A stretch of DNA of 60,000 bases from Strigamia acuminata (Eukaryota; Arthropoda; Chilopoda; Geophilomorpha; Linotaeniidae): positions 2,050,501 through 2,110,500 of the forward strand of contig OX442320.1 in assembly GCA_949358305.1 (NCBI GenBank), read 5' to 3'. Positions 42,724 through 58,524 of this stretch are shown here, piece after piece. Made by a program: the position numbers and the translations under genes. How positions within the stretch are numbered: the first letter of the stretch is position 1; every line of letters begins with the position of its first letter. The notes beneath the pieces were generated by a model. It was given only the letters and a program-made list of their open reading frames with translations. It was not told the origin of the DNA and did no database searches.

Positions 42724-44988
42724 TCTAAATAGTTGTTTAATTTTTCACTTCAGGTGCATCAAGGATGAAATCAAACTGCAGGTGGCTTTTTATAAGTTAC
42801 AGTAAGCATGATATCAACAGGAAATAGAGGAAGGTGAGTTTCTGGAAGGATGTAACCTGAAATCTTTTGAAAAACTTAATTTTACTTATTTATATTCTTT
42901 TGCCTTTGCTTGATGCCATGCCACACAATATAACTTATAATTTAAATTTTCATGGGAGATGTGATTTCGTGCAATGAAAAGAGGATATTGTGAAATTTGA
43001 CTTTATTGAAGTTGCACAAAAAATTCAGGTAAAATAAAGTGGTTGCGTGTTTTGCTGAAAGAAAAATAAAAGAATTCAACACTCTCGTATCATGTACACA
43101 GTAAAATAAAATGTTGCTAACTTAATTTCATAGGATCCCACGTATATTGTGTGAGTGCGAGTGCGGACGAGCACCACGTAACAAAGACACGAGATACACT
43201 GCATTAGTTGCCAGTGTTAACTGACTGTAAGACAGAATTTTAGTATTTGCAGTTTGGCTAGAATGACAAGTAAATTTTAAAACAAATGGTGTCCAAGTTA
43301 AAATTCTCAACACATTATTACTTTAGAAGTTGTTCAGAAATAAAAAATACGCTAGCGCTCCCCCTGGGGGTCTTTATCTGTATCTTGGGATTTGTTATCT
43401 TAATAATGGTTTTGCTTGCATAAATCAGTCTGGCTACAACAATCATGAATTTAATGTTTGTTTGTGTGTTTCAACTGTTGAAAAAGGATGTGGATTTAAT
43501 GTCCGTTCATATTTAGCTTGACCATGCGTCCAGCCTGTCCAGCCTGACCCGAAAGGAAGTGACGAAACAGCAGTCGTATCCCCCAAGGCTAGAAAAACTC
43601 GCCATTTGGCGGTCAAGTGCACCAACAGGCCCATAACATGCATAACATCTAGATATTTGATCTCTAGGCGACACATACCGATGATTGAAACAATACAACA
43701 TTAACTTCCGGTTTTTGTAATTGGGAAAAAACCAATGAAAAAGGTAATTATAAGATTGGAATGTAGACTTTTCTGGTGCAGTTTTTGGTCTACTTTTTAA
43801 TAAATACGATAAAATTGAAATTAAAAGTAGTTAAAAGGAAGAAAATGCTGATTTACGGCGAAATGTAAGCAAACCGGAGCGCCACCTGGCGGAACCCGTG
43901 TCCTTTAATGGATGCCAAAATGTTCACCTCAAAACTTTTTTGATGTTTCAGTATCAAAAACGATTCGTTAAATTCTGAAACCAGGCTAAACCTGATTGAA
44001 ATGAAATTTTCCTATCTGCCCATATTTTTGTTTTTTAATATTGTTGAGAACAAGTTCTTTTTTTTAAATGTCTTTTGGCACGGTCACAGCAATCACAAAA
44101 CAATCTGCAGTAGTAGCGCACTCTGGCGGCGATTTGAAGCACCCACATGAAATCATTTTTTCAAAAACTTTGTTTTTAGACTTCTAAACTATATGTTTAG
44201 AAAGTCTAATAAAACGGTTCTGTCCCTCTGTCCGTCCATCTGTCCGCATCAATTCCTCCAAAACGAAAGCAGCTAGAGCCAAACGGGCAACTGCAAGGAA
44301 CTCAGCATACCTTCAATAGGTTCCCAAGGTATTTTCGTATTTCTCCGACCTCCGGTTTAATAAAAAAAACTGGTTTTATTAGACTTTTAGCCTTCTATTA
44401 CAAACTGCTACCGGAAATGACGTATTATATTTTTTAGACTTGCCGCTGACAGTCGCTGATGGCTGTTGTTGGGCTATCTTACAGATTTTGATCATTTTTA
44501 ATCGAATTTTGGTGGGATTTTGTTTGTTGTTGCTTTATTTTGGCCAAAAATGTTATTTTTTATTACTTTATTTTCTTTTATTTTGGTGTTTTATTTAGGG
44601 ACAGACGGACAGATGTATTTCTATACAGAAAAGTGTAGAAGGGGTTTAGAAGTCTAAGATGTAATGCTTCCATGCATTACAGATATTTACTTGTTTATAT
44701 TTACTTGTTATTGTATTAGTATCATCATGTGGAATAGCCATTATCAATGCAAATTTATTTCTTTTTTTTAAAAAAAAATAGCAAATAAAACTTTCTTATA
44801 TTTTTATTTATACATTTCATAAAACTTCTTTAATATAATTTAGTCTTTAGCTTGATTCGCACCGAATATTCCCTTCCCTGCATGGAATGACACAACATTA
44901 ATTGATTGCAGATTTATAACATTTGTTTTATTTGTCAAATTTCCTATTATGTAGAATACATTAGGTAATTTTTATTAATTCAACATTT
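42724..44988. other. Intergenic, no gene seen
   Basis: Contains TCTGTCCGTCCATCTGTCCG-type repeats at about 44220-44250 with an inverted counterpart (GGACAGACGGACAGATG) near 44600. Inverted copies of TTCTAAAC also occur near 44180 and 44650. This could be a degenerate foldback element. No exon is supported. Confidence 0.4.
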
Positions 44989-47142
44989 TCAAGACAAACT
45001 TGGGCACTGAAGTAATAGCTTACTATCAGATTGACATAAAAGAGATTTTAATTGAAACAGTAAATCACCATTGAGAAAAATCTCTCTTTTCTTCAGCATA
45101 CAATTGGAAAGAGATTTTAAAAAGCGACTTCCAGTACTAGCTTGGTTATACACATTAACATCTGCGATGTCAACAATGTTGAGATCTATCAGTGTCCAAT
45201 CCCCTGAAGAGTTTTGAGGGGTTTGGAAAGATAAATCAACGACAATGTTAGCAGCACTGTATTCCAAAGTACTTTGAAAAGTGGAGTCCCCAATTAGTGC
45301 AAAGGCGTTTTCAAGTGCACATTTTAAAACAGCATCTTTACTAGCAATTAATTTTGCCAGACCTAATGGATTCTTCTGTGTGCAGATGTCTTTGTTTTCT
45401 TGTGGTTTCACGTGCTCAAAAGCTTCTGCTGAAACATCACGAATAATGCTGATTGAAGAATGAAAAAATATTCAAACATTAGTGTATAACTATGTAGGAA
45501 TTAATTTTAAAAAGAACTGTAAAACTATTAACGTATGGTGGAATTAATATCTAACTACACTAACAGTTGATGCAGTTTGCCCATTGTATTTTATTTTAGA
45601 TATCAATTCGTGTTGCCAAAATGCAAAATTTAATTCTATTTGGGGAAAAAACGCAACGAGTTACTCATGTTAAAATAAAATGTATTTTAAATAAATTGTA
45701 AGTCTTTGCGCATTCAAATGATAAGAAACAAATTATATTTTGCTATACTGACCCAAGTAGCAAATCAATCATGTTTAGATGACAGTGCAATTTCAAGTTG
45801 TCATATTCCAATCTTATGTTGACAATACTTGTATCATCGTCGTGACAAACAGGACGTACAAGAGAGACGTTGAAATTTTCAAGGGCGACGAAATTACATT
45901 TGTATCCAGGCCTGGTTACAATACCAATAGACATGCTGAAAAGAATGTAAATTTATACAAATTAATTGAAGTCTTATGCTAATAAGTATGTAGTGTACAA
46001 GCAAGGACGGATAACAAGAAATGGGTGAAAACTGTTTCGTTTGACATGAGAGTTGATCTGTTTGCTTTTGTTAGTGGCTTGCTTGGTGATTTATTTTTTG
46101 GTTTAGCTTTAGCTTAAGCATATTTCTTTAGCGTATTTCTTCGATTCTAAGACGCACATTTTTACCCATATAAACATCTCTAAAATCGGTGTTTTAGAAT
46201 CGAAGAAATACGGTCAGTTTAACTTGTTCCGTGTTGAGGGCAAATGCACTACTCAATTCTCATCAATCCAAATTTGATATCGCTTTTTAACATTTAGATA
46301 AATGAAGGAGGAATATCAAGCTGGGTTTTTTGTAGAAAACAGCCCATTAATTGTATTGAAAAATGTCGGGCCTATTGAGAAATTTGCCTCGAAAAATATT
46401 TGGCATGTTTTTGCCAAACCTAAAAAACTAGGAATTTCTAAGTTACTTACGGATTTTTGCTTATTATAGTCTGAACGTATGCACTCTCATTCGTAGCGAT
46501 GTAGTTTGTACAAGCAGAGCTTTCGTCGCACGATACAGGTGCAGCTAAAATATTGAAAGAAGTTAGTTTTAAATGCTTTTGTTGTTGTTTAAAATTTAGT
46601 TTCTATTTCGTACACGTAGTTGGTGTAGTGGGCAGTGTGATCACTGGAGTTGTGACGGCTGGAGTTGTTATGGCTGGAGTTGTTATGGCTGGAGTTGTGA
46701 CCGCTGGAGTTGTGACGGCTGGAGTTGTGACCGCTGGAGTTGTGACGGCTGGAGTTGTTACGGCTGGAGTTGTGATCGCTGGAGTTGTGATCGCTGGAGT
46801 TGTGACCGCTGGAGTTGTGACCGCTGGAGTTGTGATCGCTGGAGTTGTTATGACTGGAGTTGTGATCGCTGGAGTTGTTATGACTGGAGTTGTGATCGCC
46901 GGAGTAATTGTTGTTGGGATTGTTATGGTGGGAGTCGTGATGTGTGTTGTGGTAGGTGTTACGGTTGGGGTAGTGGTGTGTGTTGTGGTGGGTGTTGTGG
47001 TGGGTGTTGTGGTTGGTGGAAACAACAGACCCCCCCCAATCAGGCCGCCATCCAACAGACCCTCCAGCAAATATGCAGAATTGAGATTGAAGGTAGTAGC
47101 TATTATGAGAAATTGAGCTATTGCTGTGAAGAGCATTTTCAT
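44989..47142 (-). CDS. Secreted mucin-like protein
   Basis: Four exons: 47142-46614, 46544-46451, 45935-45753 and 45448-44989. Phases are 1, 2 and 2 at the three introns and join cleanly to 421 residues. The first exon encodes a signal peptide (MKMLFTAIAQFLIIATTFN), a short Gly/Leu segment and then about 120 residues of Thr/Pro repeats (TTPAV and TTPAI, 5 residues or 15 bp each), a typical dense O-glycosylation region. The remaining three exons encode a non-repetitive domain of about 245 residues with about a dozen cysteines, such as APVSCDESSACTNY and TRPGYKCNF. I do not recognise this domain. The first donor is the less usual GTACGA. Extracellular, probably a secreted mucin; further role unknown. 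Confidence 0.78.
46130..46214. repeat. Short hairpin repeat in a mucin-gene intron
   Basis: CGTATTTCTTCGATTCTAA is followed about 40 bp later by its near-exact inverted copy TTAGAATCGAAGAAATACG. This looks like the fused ends of a small DNA transposon or MITE. Confidence 0.75.
46624..46900. repeat. 15-bp coding minisatellite of the mucin
   Basis: About 18 near-perfect copies of GGAGTTGTGACGGCT and variants (plus strand), encoding the TTPA(V/I) repeats on the minus strand. Confidence 0.93.
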
Positions 47143-49149
47143 TTTGCAGGTTGTTGAAAAAGATCTATGATATGAAGAGTTTCTCTGCTTGCTCTGCCTT
47201 TTTATATGTTCAGAAAGACATTTGGTGGATCTGGTGATATTAACAAACAGATGATTGTAAAAATATTTCAACAAGACTCATTATGCTTTGTTGTACCATA
47301 CTCCAATTATTTTAGCAGCCTCGCCTACTCCCGTTTCCGCGTTATGTTTAAGCCGGCTTAAAATTTTAGGCGAAATGGAAACTTCCGTTTTGCCTAAAAT
47401 AAAAAAATCGAAATATCGAATAACCGATTATTTCGATTTTTTAATTTTAGCAGTTATTGACATCTTTTAAACTAAATTTTAAACCATTTTAATTGTTTGT
47501 TTAGTAAAAGAACACGCTTTTACTGCTCCATCCTTTAAAATATAAAATGACAGAGTAATGATGACGCAAAACGTGACCTTTTCTTTCTAAAACTTTAATA
47601 ATATAAATAAATATGTTTCCCAGTCCTCCACTCACTGCACAATAAAAACTTTTGAAATTGTGATATCAAAGTTATGTTGAAAAGCCCACACAAGTAGAAG
47701 AATACCAAGTAATGTTTCGCACACAGCAAATCTGAATAAATCAGTTCTTATTTCCAAATCATCTTGCATGCCACATTCGTTCTTTTAGCAACATAACTAG
47801 AAATAAATTATCAGATATTGGCTCGAGCAAAAACACCAAAATCACATTTGGATAAACCAAGGATTGCACATTTGCCAGACGTATACAAAATTTATTGTAC
47901 CTGTTATTACTTTTAGTACGGTACAGAAATAATAAACTTGTGATGAATTCTATTATTACTACGACTTAAAAATATTTTGGGGAAGAATATTTATTTAAAT
48001 TTGGAAAGTTTTAACACACAAAAAGAGGTTTTGCGTCGTTTTCTCCTCATTACTTCATTAATGTTGTGTAATCTCAAAATTCTGTCATTTATTTTAAAGG
48101 TTGGAACATTAAACGCGTGTCTTTTTTCTTTCTAAAAAAGGATTCGAAGTTGAGTTTTATGAGTACCGTGAAAGGAATGCCAGGTGGAGTTCGACGTGCA
48201 AAATGTGGAATTTTTTTTTAAAAATGTTTTCAATTTTTGCCACCCACACTTTCTGTGGTGCCCCTCGAAACAAAAAGAGACTTAAATTTAATCATTTTCC
48301 TCAGGTGCGAACTAGTCTTTCTATCGTGACTGACCCTAGTCATTGACTCAGCCAGGAAAAGTAGGAGGCTGAGAGTTGAGACATGTGCCCTGATAAAAAT
48401 CAGTTTCAATGACATGATAATCTGAAGCAGTGCTTCTCAAAAGTGTGGTCCGCAGATAAGTTTGGTACAAATAAGTCGGTGCATTAATTAATTATGTACT
48501 TGAAGAACCCCATGTAATATCATGCAGTCTGAATTGGGTTTGTTATACCTACTAAGAAATTGATAAATTACATTTCTCAATGCACGAAAGCTAAAATCGG
48601 TCATTTTCTGTTTGCAACTTTACAGCTATTATAGTCAGTGAATTTGGGGATTAGATTTGGAGTCACGTGCGATTGCAAAGCATATAAATTACATAACACA
48701 ACGAGCATTTATTACCATAATTAACTGTAGTTATAATCACTTGTCAGTGTAAACGAAAACAGTGAGACTAACAACTTACTAGATTAATTGTAATACTGAT
48801 AAATTGCGGAGGCACTCAGAATTGATACAAGTAGATATGCTAAATAGACTTTTCTTTCGTTTTTACTTTGTACAAAAAAGAATCAAATTTCACTTTTACA
48901 AGCACGACAATTGAAAAGAAGAGAAAACAATAGATAAGGTAGATAGTCTTGTTTAGTCAGCTGAAAATAAAATTACACATTTTTGTAATTTTTATTATTA
49001 TTCACCTGGCAATCTTACATTTCATTCACATGAAGTTAACTCTTACAACAAACATATTTGTACAGCTATAATTTGAGAAAACAAATTTCTGCAACATGAT
49101 CACGTGACTAGATAAACAGTATGCTACAATTTATTCTGGCCTTCTTTAT
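47143..49149. other. Intergenic, no gene seen
   Basis: Upstream region of the mucin gene and downstream region of the thioredoxin reductase. AT-rich; no supported exon. Confidence 0.45.
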
Positions 49150-49222
49150 TGAAACGAGAAAATATCGACCAAGTTTTACCCTATTATGGATTTTAAAACG
49201 TGGAGTCATAATTAAAGAAGGC
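49150..49222 (-). promoter_or_regulatory. SECIS element candidate, type 2
   Basis: In the reductase 3' UTR the minus strand shows ATGA (49209-49206), 11 nt, then AAAA in the apical part, and GA (49166-49165). The helix between pairs CCA-GTTTTA with TAAAAC-TGG around one mismatch. Above the AAA lies a mini-stem TCC-ATAATA-GGG, as in type 2 SECIS. The quartet is about 119 nt from the Sec codon. A poly(A) signal AATAAA follows at 49146-49151. The lower helix is weak, so I rate this probable rather than certain. Confidence 0.75.
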
Positions 49223-49266
49223 AAACTGCATGTTTAAATAAGTACAATTTAATCGATCAGGTTACA

Positions 49267-49319
49267 CCTGGGATTTAATCAACAATACTTTAGCAGACAT
49301 GTTGCAATAAAATCCCAGG
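49267..49319 (-). promoter_or_regulatory. Perfect-stem hairpin 8 nt after the Sec codon
   Basis: Arms CCTGGGATTT (49310-49319) and AAATCCCAGG (49267-49276) on the minus strand form 10 perfect pairs, with an inner CAAC/GTTG pairing. It lacks SECIS core bases. Its position just after the UGA resembles the Sec redefinition element of selenoprotein N. Confidence 0.7.
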
Positions 49320-49321
49320 CA

Positions 49322-52975
<3,654 letters not shown>

Positions 52976-53196
52976 TGTGAATAAACGACGCCAACGCCAA
53001 GAAATTCAAAACGGCGAATTAAGTAAACGTGATTAGCCGATAATCGGTTAAAAAACATCGATATCTAGAATCGATTATTAAAATTTCGCAACTTTTTCAG
53101 TGTATCGTAATAAATATCGAGTGCGTTTGACTGTATCGATAAATGGCGTGCAGCAGCGCTGAAATATTGTAGCGGCGAAATTTGGAAATTGACAAA
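52976..53196. promoter_or_regulatory. Shared divergent promoter region
   Basis: Only 221 bp separate the start codons of the thioredoxin reductase (-) and CD2BP2 (+), so the 5' UTRs and promoters must share this segment. It is richer in CG dinucleotides than the flanks and shows no obvious TATA box. Confidence 0.6.
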
Positions 53197-54852
53197 ATGC
53201 CGAAGCGAAGGGATAACGACGGCGAAGTATTTGAATACAAAATAATACCGAAAAAAAAGCATACTTTGGATAGCGACGAAGAGGACGAAGACACTAAGAA
53301 GTACGAAGTGCTCGGTTATGAGGATATTAAAGGTAAAGTATGGTGAATTGAGTGATATTTTTCGATTGGCGCAAAATGGCCGCCATTTTTGTTTAATCGC
53401 TGAATTTTTGCAGATCAGGAAGAAGCGACCGTTGAATTTGATGGAGACATTAAAATTACACCGTTCAACATGAAAGAAGAATTAGAAGAAGGTCATTTCG
53501 ATACCGACGGCAATTATTACTTAAATAAAGAAGATAATGTTCGAGACGAGTGGCTAGATAACATTGATTGGGTTAAAGTGAGAATTTTCCCCAAAAATGT
53601 ATTTTATTTATGAATGCATTTGAACGAATTTAAAGCACTGAACCGGTTGGAATTTGATTATGTAATGATTGCAAGCAAGATTTTGTTATCAAACACCTAT
53701 TTCTGAAAGGAAATGGAGCCACAAATGTAGTTTTGGTCCATTTTTTTTTACGAATAAGTCGTTCGATTGGTTAGTTTTGTGTCAGAATTAGTAAAATCGA
53801 ATTAAATAAATGCAATCGGTGCTTTATTTCAAGTTAAAATGTAAATTTAGCTTGATTTTAGTGGTGTTTTGGGTCAAATAATTGATTTTTACATTATTGA
53901 CTATTTTTTTAAATTAATTAATTAAATTAATTAATTAGTTTAATTAATTTATGACCACAAATTTGTAATTAGTAATTATTATTTTTTAAATTGATAAATA
54001 TACTCAAAAAATTCAAATGTCTGACCAAAAATTCTAAAAAATTCAAATATTTCGCCAAAAATTTAAAAAAGTATGGAAACAAATTAATTGATCATTTTCA
54101 AATGTGCAGGTGAAATCGCAGCCATTACCGAAGTGTTCGGGCGAGGACGTGGACGAAGACAGCAACGACATGCAATCCAATTTAAACAGAAAAGAAGTGT
54201 ACCACCAAATGCTGGAGCTTATGAAACCCACAGAAACCGTCACCAGGGCGTTAAAACGGTTAGGCGGAACGAGCAGCAGCACGTCCGCGAGTAAGAAATG
54301 GCTGCGCAAATCCGTCAAAGCAAAATCCGACAAAGCCGAAAACAATACGACGGGCGACGAATCGGATCGCGAGAAATTTCTACGCCTTACAGAACTGGCC
54401 GACAGTCTAGTTCAGGCCGGGGACGTCGAAATCTACGGCGATACGTTCGAAAAACTGCAATTTTCGTCCAGTGATAAAAAATCGGAATCGCCCGTACTCG
54501 ACATGTTTTCCGACAACTTCGACAACGACGTGCAGCAGCGGATAGACAAGAAAACGATGGAAGAGACGCCAGAAAGCGAGAAAGGTGAGAGAGAGAGAAA
54601 AGAAATTGTTTGTTTGTATTTATTGGTTTGTGTTGTTTGATTTTTGCAGGGGCGACTGTAGATGACGTCATGTGGGAATTCAAATGGTCGAACGACGAGT
54701 CGGCGGAGATTCACGGTCCACATTCGAGCGTGGAGATGCAGCATTGGGTGAACGAGGGTTATTTTAACGAGGGCGTTTGGGTGAGGAAGACCAAGTCGGA
54801 CGACAGCCAGTTTTACACTTCGAAAAGAATCGATTTTGACCTGTACATTTAA
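53197..54852 (+). CDS. CD2BP2: CD2BP2 homologue (U5 snRNP 52K, GYF domain)
   Basis: Exons 53197-53332, 53414-53577, 54110-54584 and 54650-54852 give 325 residues, with GT-AG borders and matching phases. The N-terminus is acidic/basic ([16 protein letters not shown]). The family motif [22 protein letters not shown] and WLDNIDWVK follow. The C-terminal GYF domain has [26 protein letters not shown] and GVWVRK. CD2BP2 is a nuclear component of the U5 snRNP, binding proline-rich partners through GYF and being released before spliceosome activation. The start ATG was chosen because it opens the conserved N-terminus. The 532-nt second intron is AT-rich and empty. Confidence 0.94.
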
Positions 54853-55331
54853 ATTTAAAATATATTTCATTTGTTTTTCTCGTTATTACATCATGACTGA
54901 ATGCAGTATATGCAATAATATGTAAGTTACCTATTTGTTTAAAGAAAAAATGAAGTAAAATTACTCGAAAAAGAAATAAAATCACTTCCTTAGTCTCGTT
55001 TCAAAAATGGCGGCGCATAAGCCGACTTCGAGCACCGTGCAGCGTGCAAGGCTCGCCGTTTTATTACTTTTATTACACACACGGTCAAAAAATATTGATA
55101 TAACTGTCACATTTTAATGAAAATGTTTCTAATATTGCGTAGAATTTTAGGAAAAATCGATAATATTTAATTTATTAAGAATGAAAGCGATCAATACCCT
55201 GGCGGTGAAAATATCAACTTTGATAAATCAATCTGGTTGACTGTGCAAGGCAGCTCCGATGCCAGTGTTCAGTGTTCAGTGGCGGTTGTGGCGGTGGGAC
55301 GTGTCTCGCTACAAATTCCACTTTTCCCAAC
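54853..55331. other. CD2BP2 3' flank, no gene seen
   Basis: Contains a probable poly(A) region (AATAAA at about 54975) and no further exon. Confidence 0.45.
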
Positions 55332-55392
55332 ATGCAGTCGACTCATCTCTTCGTCATTCTTCTCATAACTACAAGCGCCTTTTGTGATTTCG
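55332..55392 (+). CDS. Signal-peptide first exon of an unidentified secreted protein
   Basis: The ATG at 55332 opens MQSTHLFVILLITTSAFCDF, a clear signal peptide, and is followed by a strong donor GTAAGT at 55393. The exon ends in phase 1. I could not find the next exon, so the gene may have a long intron filled by the MITE at 55447-55905 or continue past the window. Product unknown; partial. Confidence 0.55.
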
Positions 55393-55446
55393 GTAAGTGA
55401 AATAATTCTGATCATTTTAGCGTTTTGATTGCATACTTTGTGTATG

Positions 55447-55905
55447 CAGGGCCGGTTAAGGCTTCGGGGAGCTCGTAGAACCTATGACAGGGGGGCCCGT
55501 GACTCGGCAGCAGGTTCCTATGTTCTCGTATTTTTTTCAATTACGACCCTAAATAAGGGCTGAAAGAAGGGCCCCCGACCAGAATGTTCAGAAATGACAC
55601 ATTCGAAACATTTCCAAGAAAAAAAAATGCATTTCTATGGGAAATAAATTCATTTTATGCTGAAAAAATTGCGTTTTCACACGGAACAATGCATTTTTCG
55701 GTGAATTAATGCATATTCTTTTGAAGAAAATGCATTTTCAAACAAAAAATTCATTTTTTCGACAAAAACGTACATTTATGGACAAAACATGCATTTTTGG
55801 ACAAAAACATTTAATTTTATCAGAAAAAATGCATTTGCACGTGTAGCAGGGGCCCATTAGAATTGGGGGCATTTGCCCCCTTGGGTCCCTGTTAATCCGG
55901 CCCTG
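55447..55905. mobile_element. MITE with CAGGGCCGG ends
   Basis: 459 bp bounded by CAGGGCCGGTTAA and TTAATCCGGCCCTG, a near-perfect inverted repeat of the kind seen on hAT-like non-autonomous elements. The interior has tandem AAAATGCATTTT-like units (about 55620-55850). No matching 8-bp duplication was found at the edges. Confidence 0.75.
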
Positions 55906-56949
55906 CGTTCATGGTTGAATAATGATTGACTTTGACCACAACGTTAGCTCGGTGAGGAGCAGAGTGCATGCACTTATTGATGTATAAGTTGAGCACTTCC
56001 TCGAGGCTGTGAAACAGTTTTATTAGAAAAAATAGAATTATGATTAATAAAAGTGTCAAGTGTAATTCTAGTAATTCAATTTCCTGATTAAATGTCCAAA
56101 AACGGGCATTTTTCGAAAGGCTAACTTGTAAGATTAACTCACCAGCTTATCACGTGACTTGAAATGCAAATGTTGAGTAGTCGGTGAGAAAGCAGCCATA
56201 GGGACCCTTTGGTTTTGCTGTAAGCCCATCATTCCTTTTGGAAATGATTTTTCTTTGGTTTTGTGTAAACTTTGTATCACAATTTATCACATTTAATCAG
56301 CTATCAAAGTTTAGTTGAGGCCGTAATGACCTTAAACATTCACTATATTAGTTGTGTGATAAGATAAAAATTTATAAATGTGCAATTTGTCTTGCATCTC
56401 AAGTAGCCAAGTGTCTCGTGCTTTCGTATGCGTAAATTTAAAGGTGCATTTGCATGCAAGTGGTCCGAAAGCAGACACAGTCAACGACAAAAAACCATTC
56501 AACTTTGAATCGACAAATTGTGCTCGATTTACTGGATTTGCAGTTGATTTGCAGTACATTTGTATACTGGACTAACCACTTCCGAGGCCCCAAGCAGGAG
56601 CCCCTTCCATTTAAAAAAAAAATCAACTTATATAATTGAAATGAATAAGCTTATGTACACTTAATGTCTTTTTTTTTATATACTATTTTCTTTTGAAAAT
56701 TTCCGACAATTAAAAGTGAATTTATTTTCATCCGAAATTTAGAATTTTGAGAGACCAAAATTATACAGGGTGTCCACAAAGTCTTTAGACAATTTAAATT
56801 TTTTTTTTTTACATGCTAACATGGTAACAAAATAATTATTTTTGCTTAGTAATAAGTTATTATTAAGGGTTTTGTACGTGTGTGTTTTTTATTTCGGAGA
56901 TTAATTAAGAGAAAAAAATAATCAAAAAAGGAAAAGTGTACAAAGTGTA
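55906..56949. other. No gene seen
   Basis: AT-rich, no supported exon. Confidence 0.4.
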
Positions 56950-57133
56950 CAGTCGAAACTCTTTATAACGAATCGCGATATAACGAATTATCGATATAAG
57001 GAATACCTAAAAATGGATGGTTTGGTTGGCTGACCACAGAACACCAAGTTAAAAAATTTCGATGTAACGAATTCTCGTTATAACGAATCGATATTTCGGT
57101 TCCCTTGCGATTCGTTATAAAGAGTTTTGACTG
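56950..57133. mobile_element. Tc1/pogo-type MITE, short copy
   Basis: 184 bp with TA on both sides and inverted ends CAGTCGAAACTCTTTATAAC and TTATAAAGAGTTTTGACTG. It is the same family as 49907-50852, with interior TAACGAAT motifs. Confidence 0.88.
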
Positions 57134-58095
57134 TATTAAGACCATCGATGAAGCTTTGTTAAAGAGTACACGGACAAATTTAAAATCGGTTAGATTTGGC
57201 CCGTGCGACGAAATAAGAGGACCATACAGAAATTTATTGTTTGCAAAAAAAATTACGATATACTTTTTGTGTTATGTACAAGTTTTAAAATTATCTCATA
57301 TTTTTTTGTTATTTTAATAAGTTTTTCAAATGATTATTCAAAAAAATTACTTTTTGAGGCTGTGTAGAACTGGCAGTGGGAAAAAAGAGATGAAAAACGT
57401 TTTGATTTCTAACTCTGATTTTCGGAGTTGTTCCGCTAGTCTGTGATAAGTTGATGCCGGCAATATTGGGAAAAATCAATTTTGGTCGTGATTGATCGCA
57501 ATTGTTGAGTTTGGCTTTTTTATTGCTGAGCGTGGCAATCGCTCGAGATAATCGCATGTGCAGTTCCATCCAACAGATGCAAAGCTGCGACCAAACGCTA
57601 TTTTTTGCTAACTCGGGTGTCTTCAACTTGTCACAGACGCTTCGGAGAAAATTCGTTGCTTTTTGATGTCGCTTAACGTCTAATGTTTAAGCTCAACACA
57701 TCGACGTGTCATTTCTGATTGATGGTGGATGCGATCTCGCGCAACCAACCGCCCAAGTACAAAACAAAAATTGTTGATAATTTTTTTAGTAGGAGGGTTA
57801 ATTAGAAAGATACAGCTAAGAAAAAAAATTATCGGCGCTTCCCCATTGGTCGAAAACCGACGAGTTGTGTTATCAGGATAATTTTTCATCCGAGCTAGCC
57901 GATTGGCCGTTTGAGCGCTTCCCATTCGTCGAGAACAGTCTAGGGACATTATGTGTGTTATCACATGTTATTACATGATCAACTGGTGTTTTAGTGAGCA
58001 TTGCAAAAAGAAGTCGTGGAAATGTCTGGTCAGAACGATCGTGTTTGTGTTCTTCCGTGGTTAAAGGTTAACCCGCTGCTGCTGCTGGCAGATTG
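57134..58095. other. No gene seen
   Basis: No supported exon or repeat. Confidence 0.4.
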
Positions 58096-58524
58096 CACTT
58101 GTGTTCACACTAGATGCAACGCAACGCAAGGAAAAATTAGTCAAACGCATAGCAGAGTGTGTTCACACTGTAGGGCACGTGTGAACAGAGCTGAAACAAT
58201 TGATGTTGCGTCTGGCCAATCAGATGGTTTCAATGAAACCTGGAATTGGATCTAGTTCTAGAACTAGTTCCAGAATCCGAAAATGGCGGCCTGTTAGCAT
58301 GTGGCAAAGTGTTGCCAACTAGACGTGAATCGACGAGAGTTGGAGTCGATCGTGATTGGTTGGCCGCAAGATCTTTCCTTGCGTTGCGTCGCTTACTTCA
58401 ACTTTGCGTTGAAGCAGGAATTGGCGTCAACATCAAGAATTTTTGGACGCAAGCAGCTTGCGTTGTATTCGTTTTCTTGCGTTGCATCAGTTTTCTTGCG
58501 TTGCGTCTAGTGTGAACACAAGTG
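58096..58524. mobile_element. MITE-like element with CACTTGTGTTCACACTAGA ends
   Basis: About 430 bp with perfect 19-bp inverted ends, plus sub-terminal GCAACGCAA/TTGCGTTGC motifs in inverted order. No coding capacity. No target duplication recognised. Confidence 0.8.

Noticed and set aside
46553-47116. Plus-strand Val/Gly-rich ORF of 187 codons
   Set aside because: It is the antisense reading of the mucin Thr/Pro repeat.
49267-49319. This hairpin as the SECIS element
   Set aside because: It lacks the ATGA/GA quartet and apical AA, and lies too close to the UGA; the 49150-49222 structure fits better.
57309-57964. Minus-strand ORFs of 94-105 codons
   Set aside because: No signal, motif or exon-like border; the length is expected by chance in this sequence.
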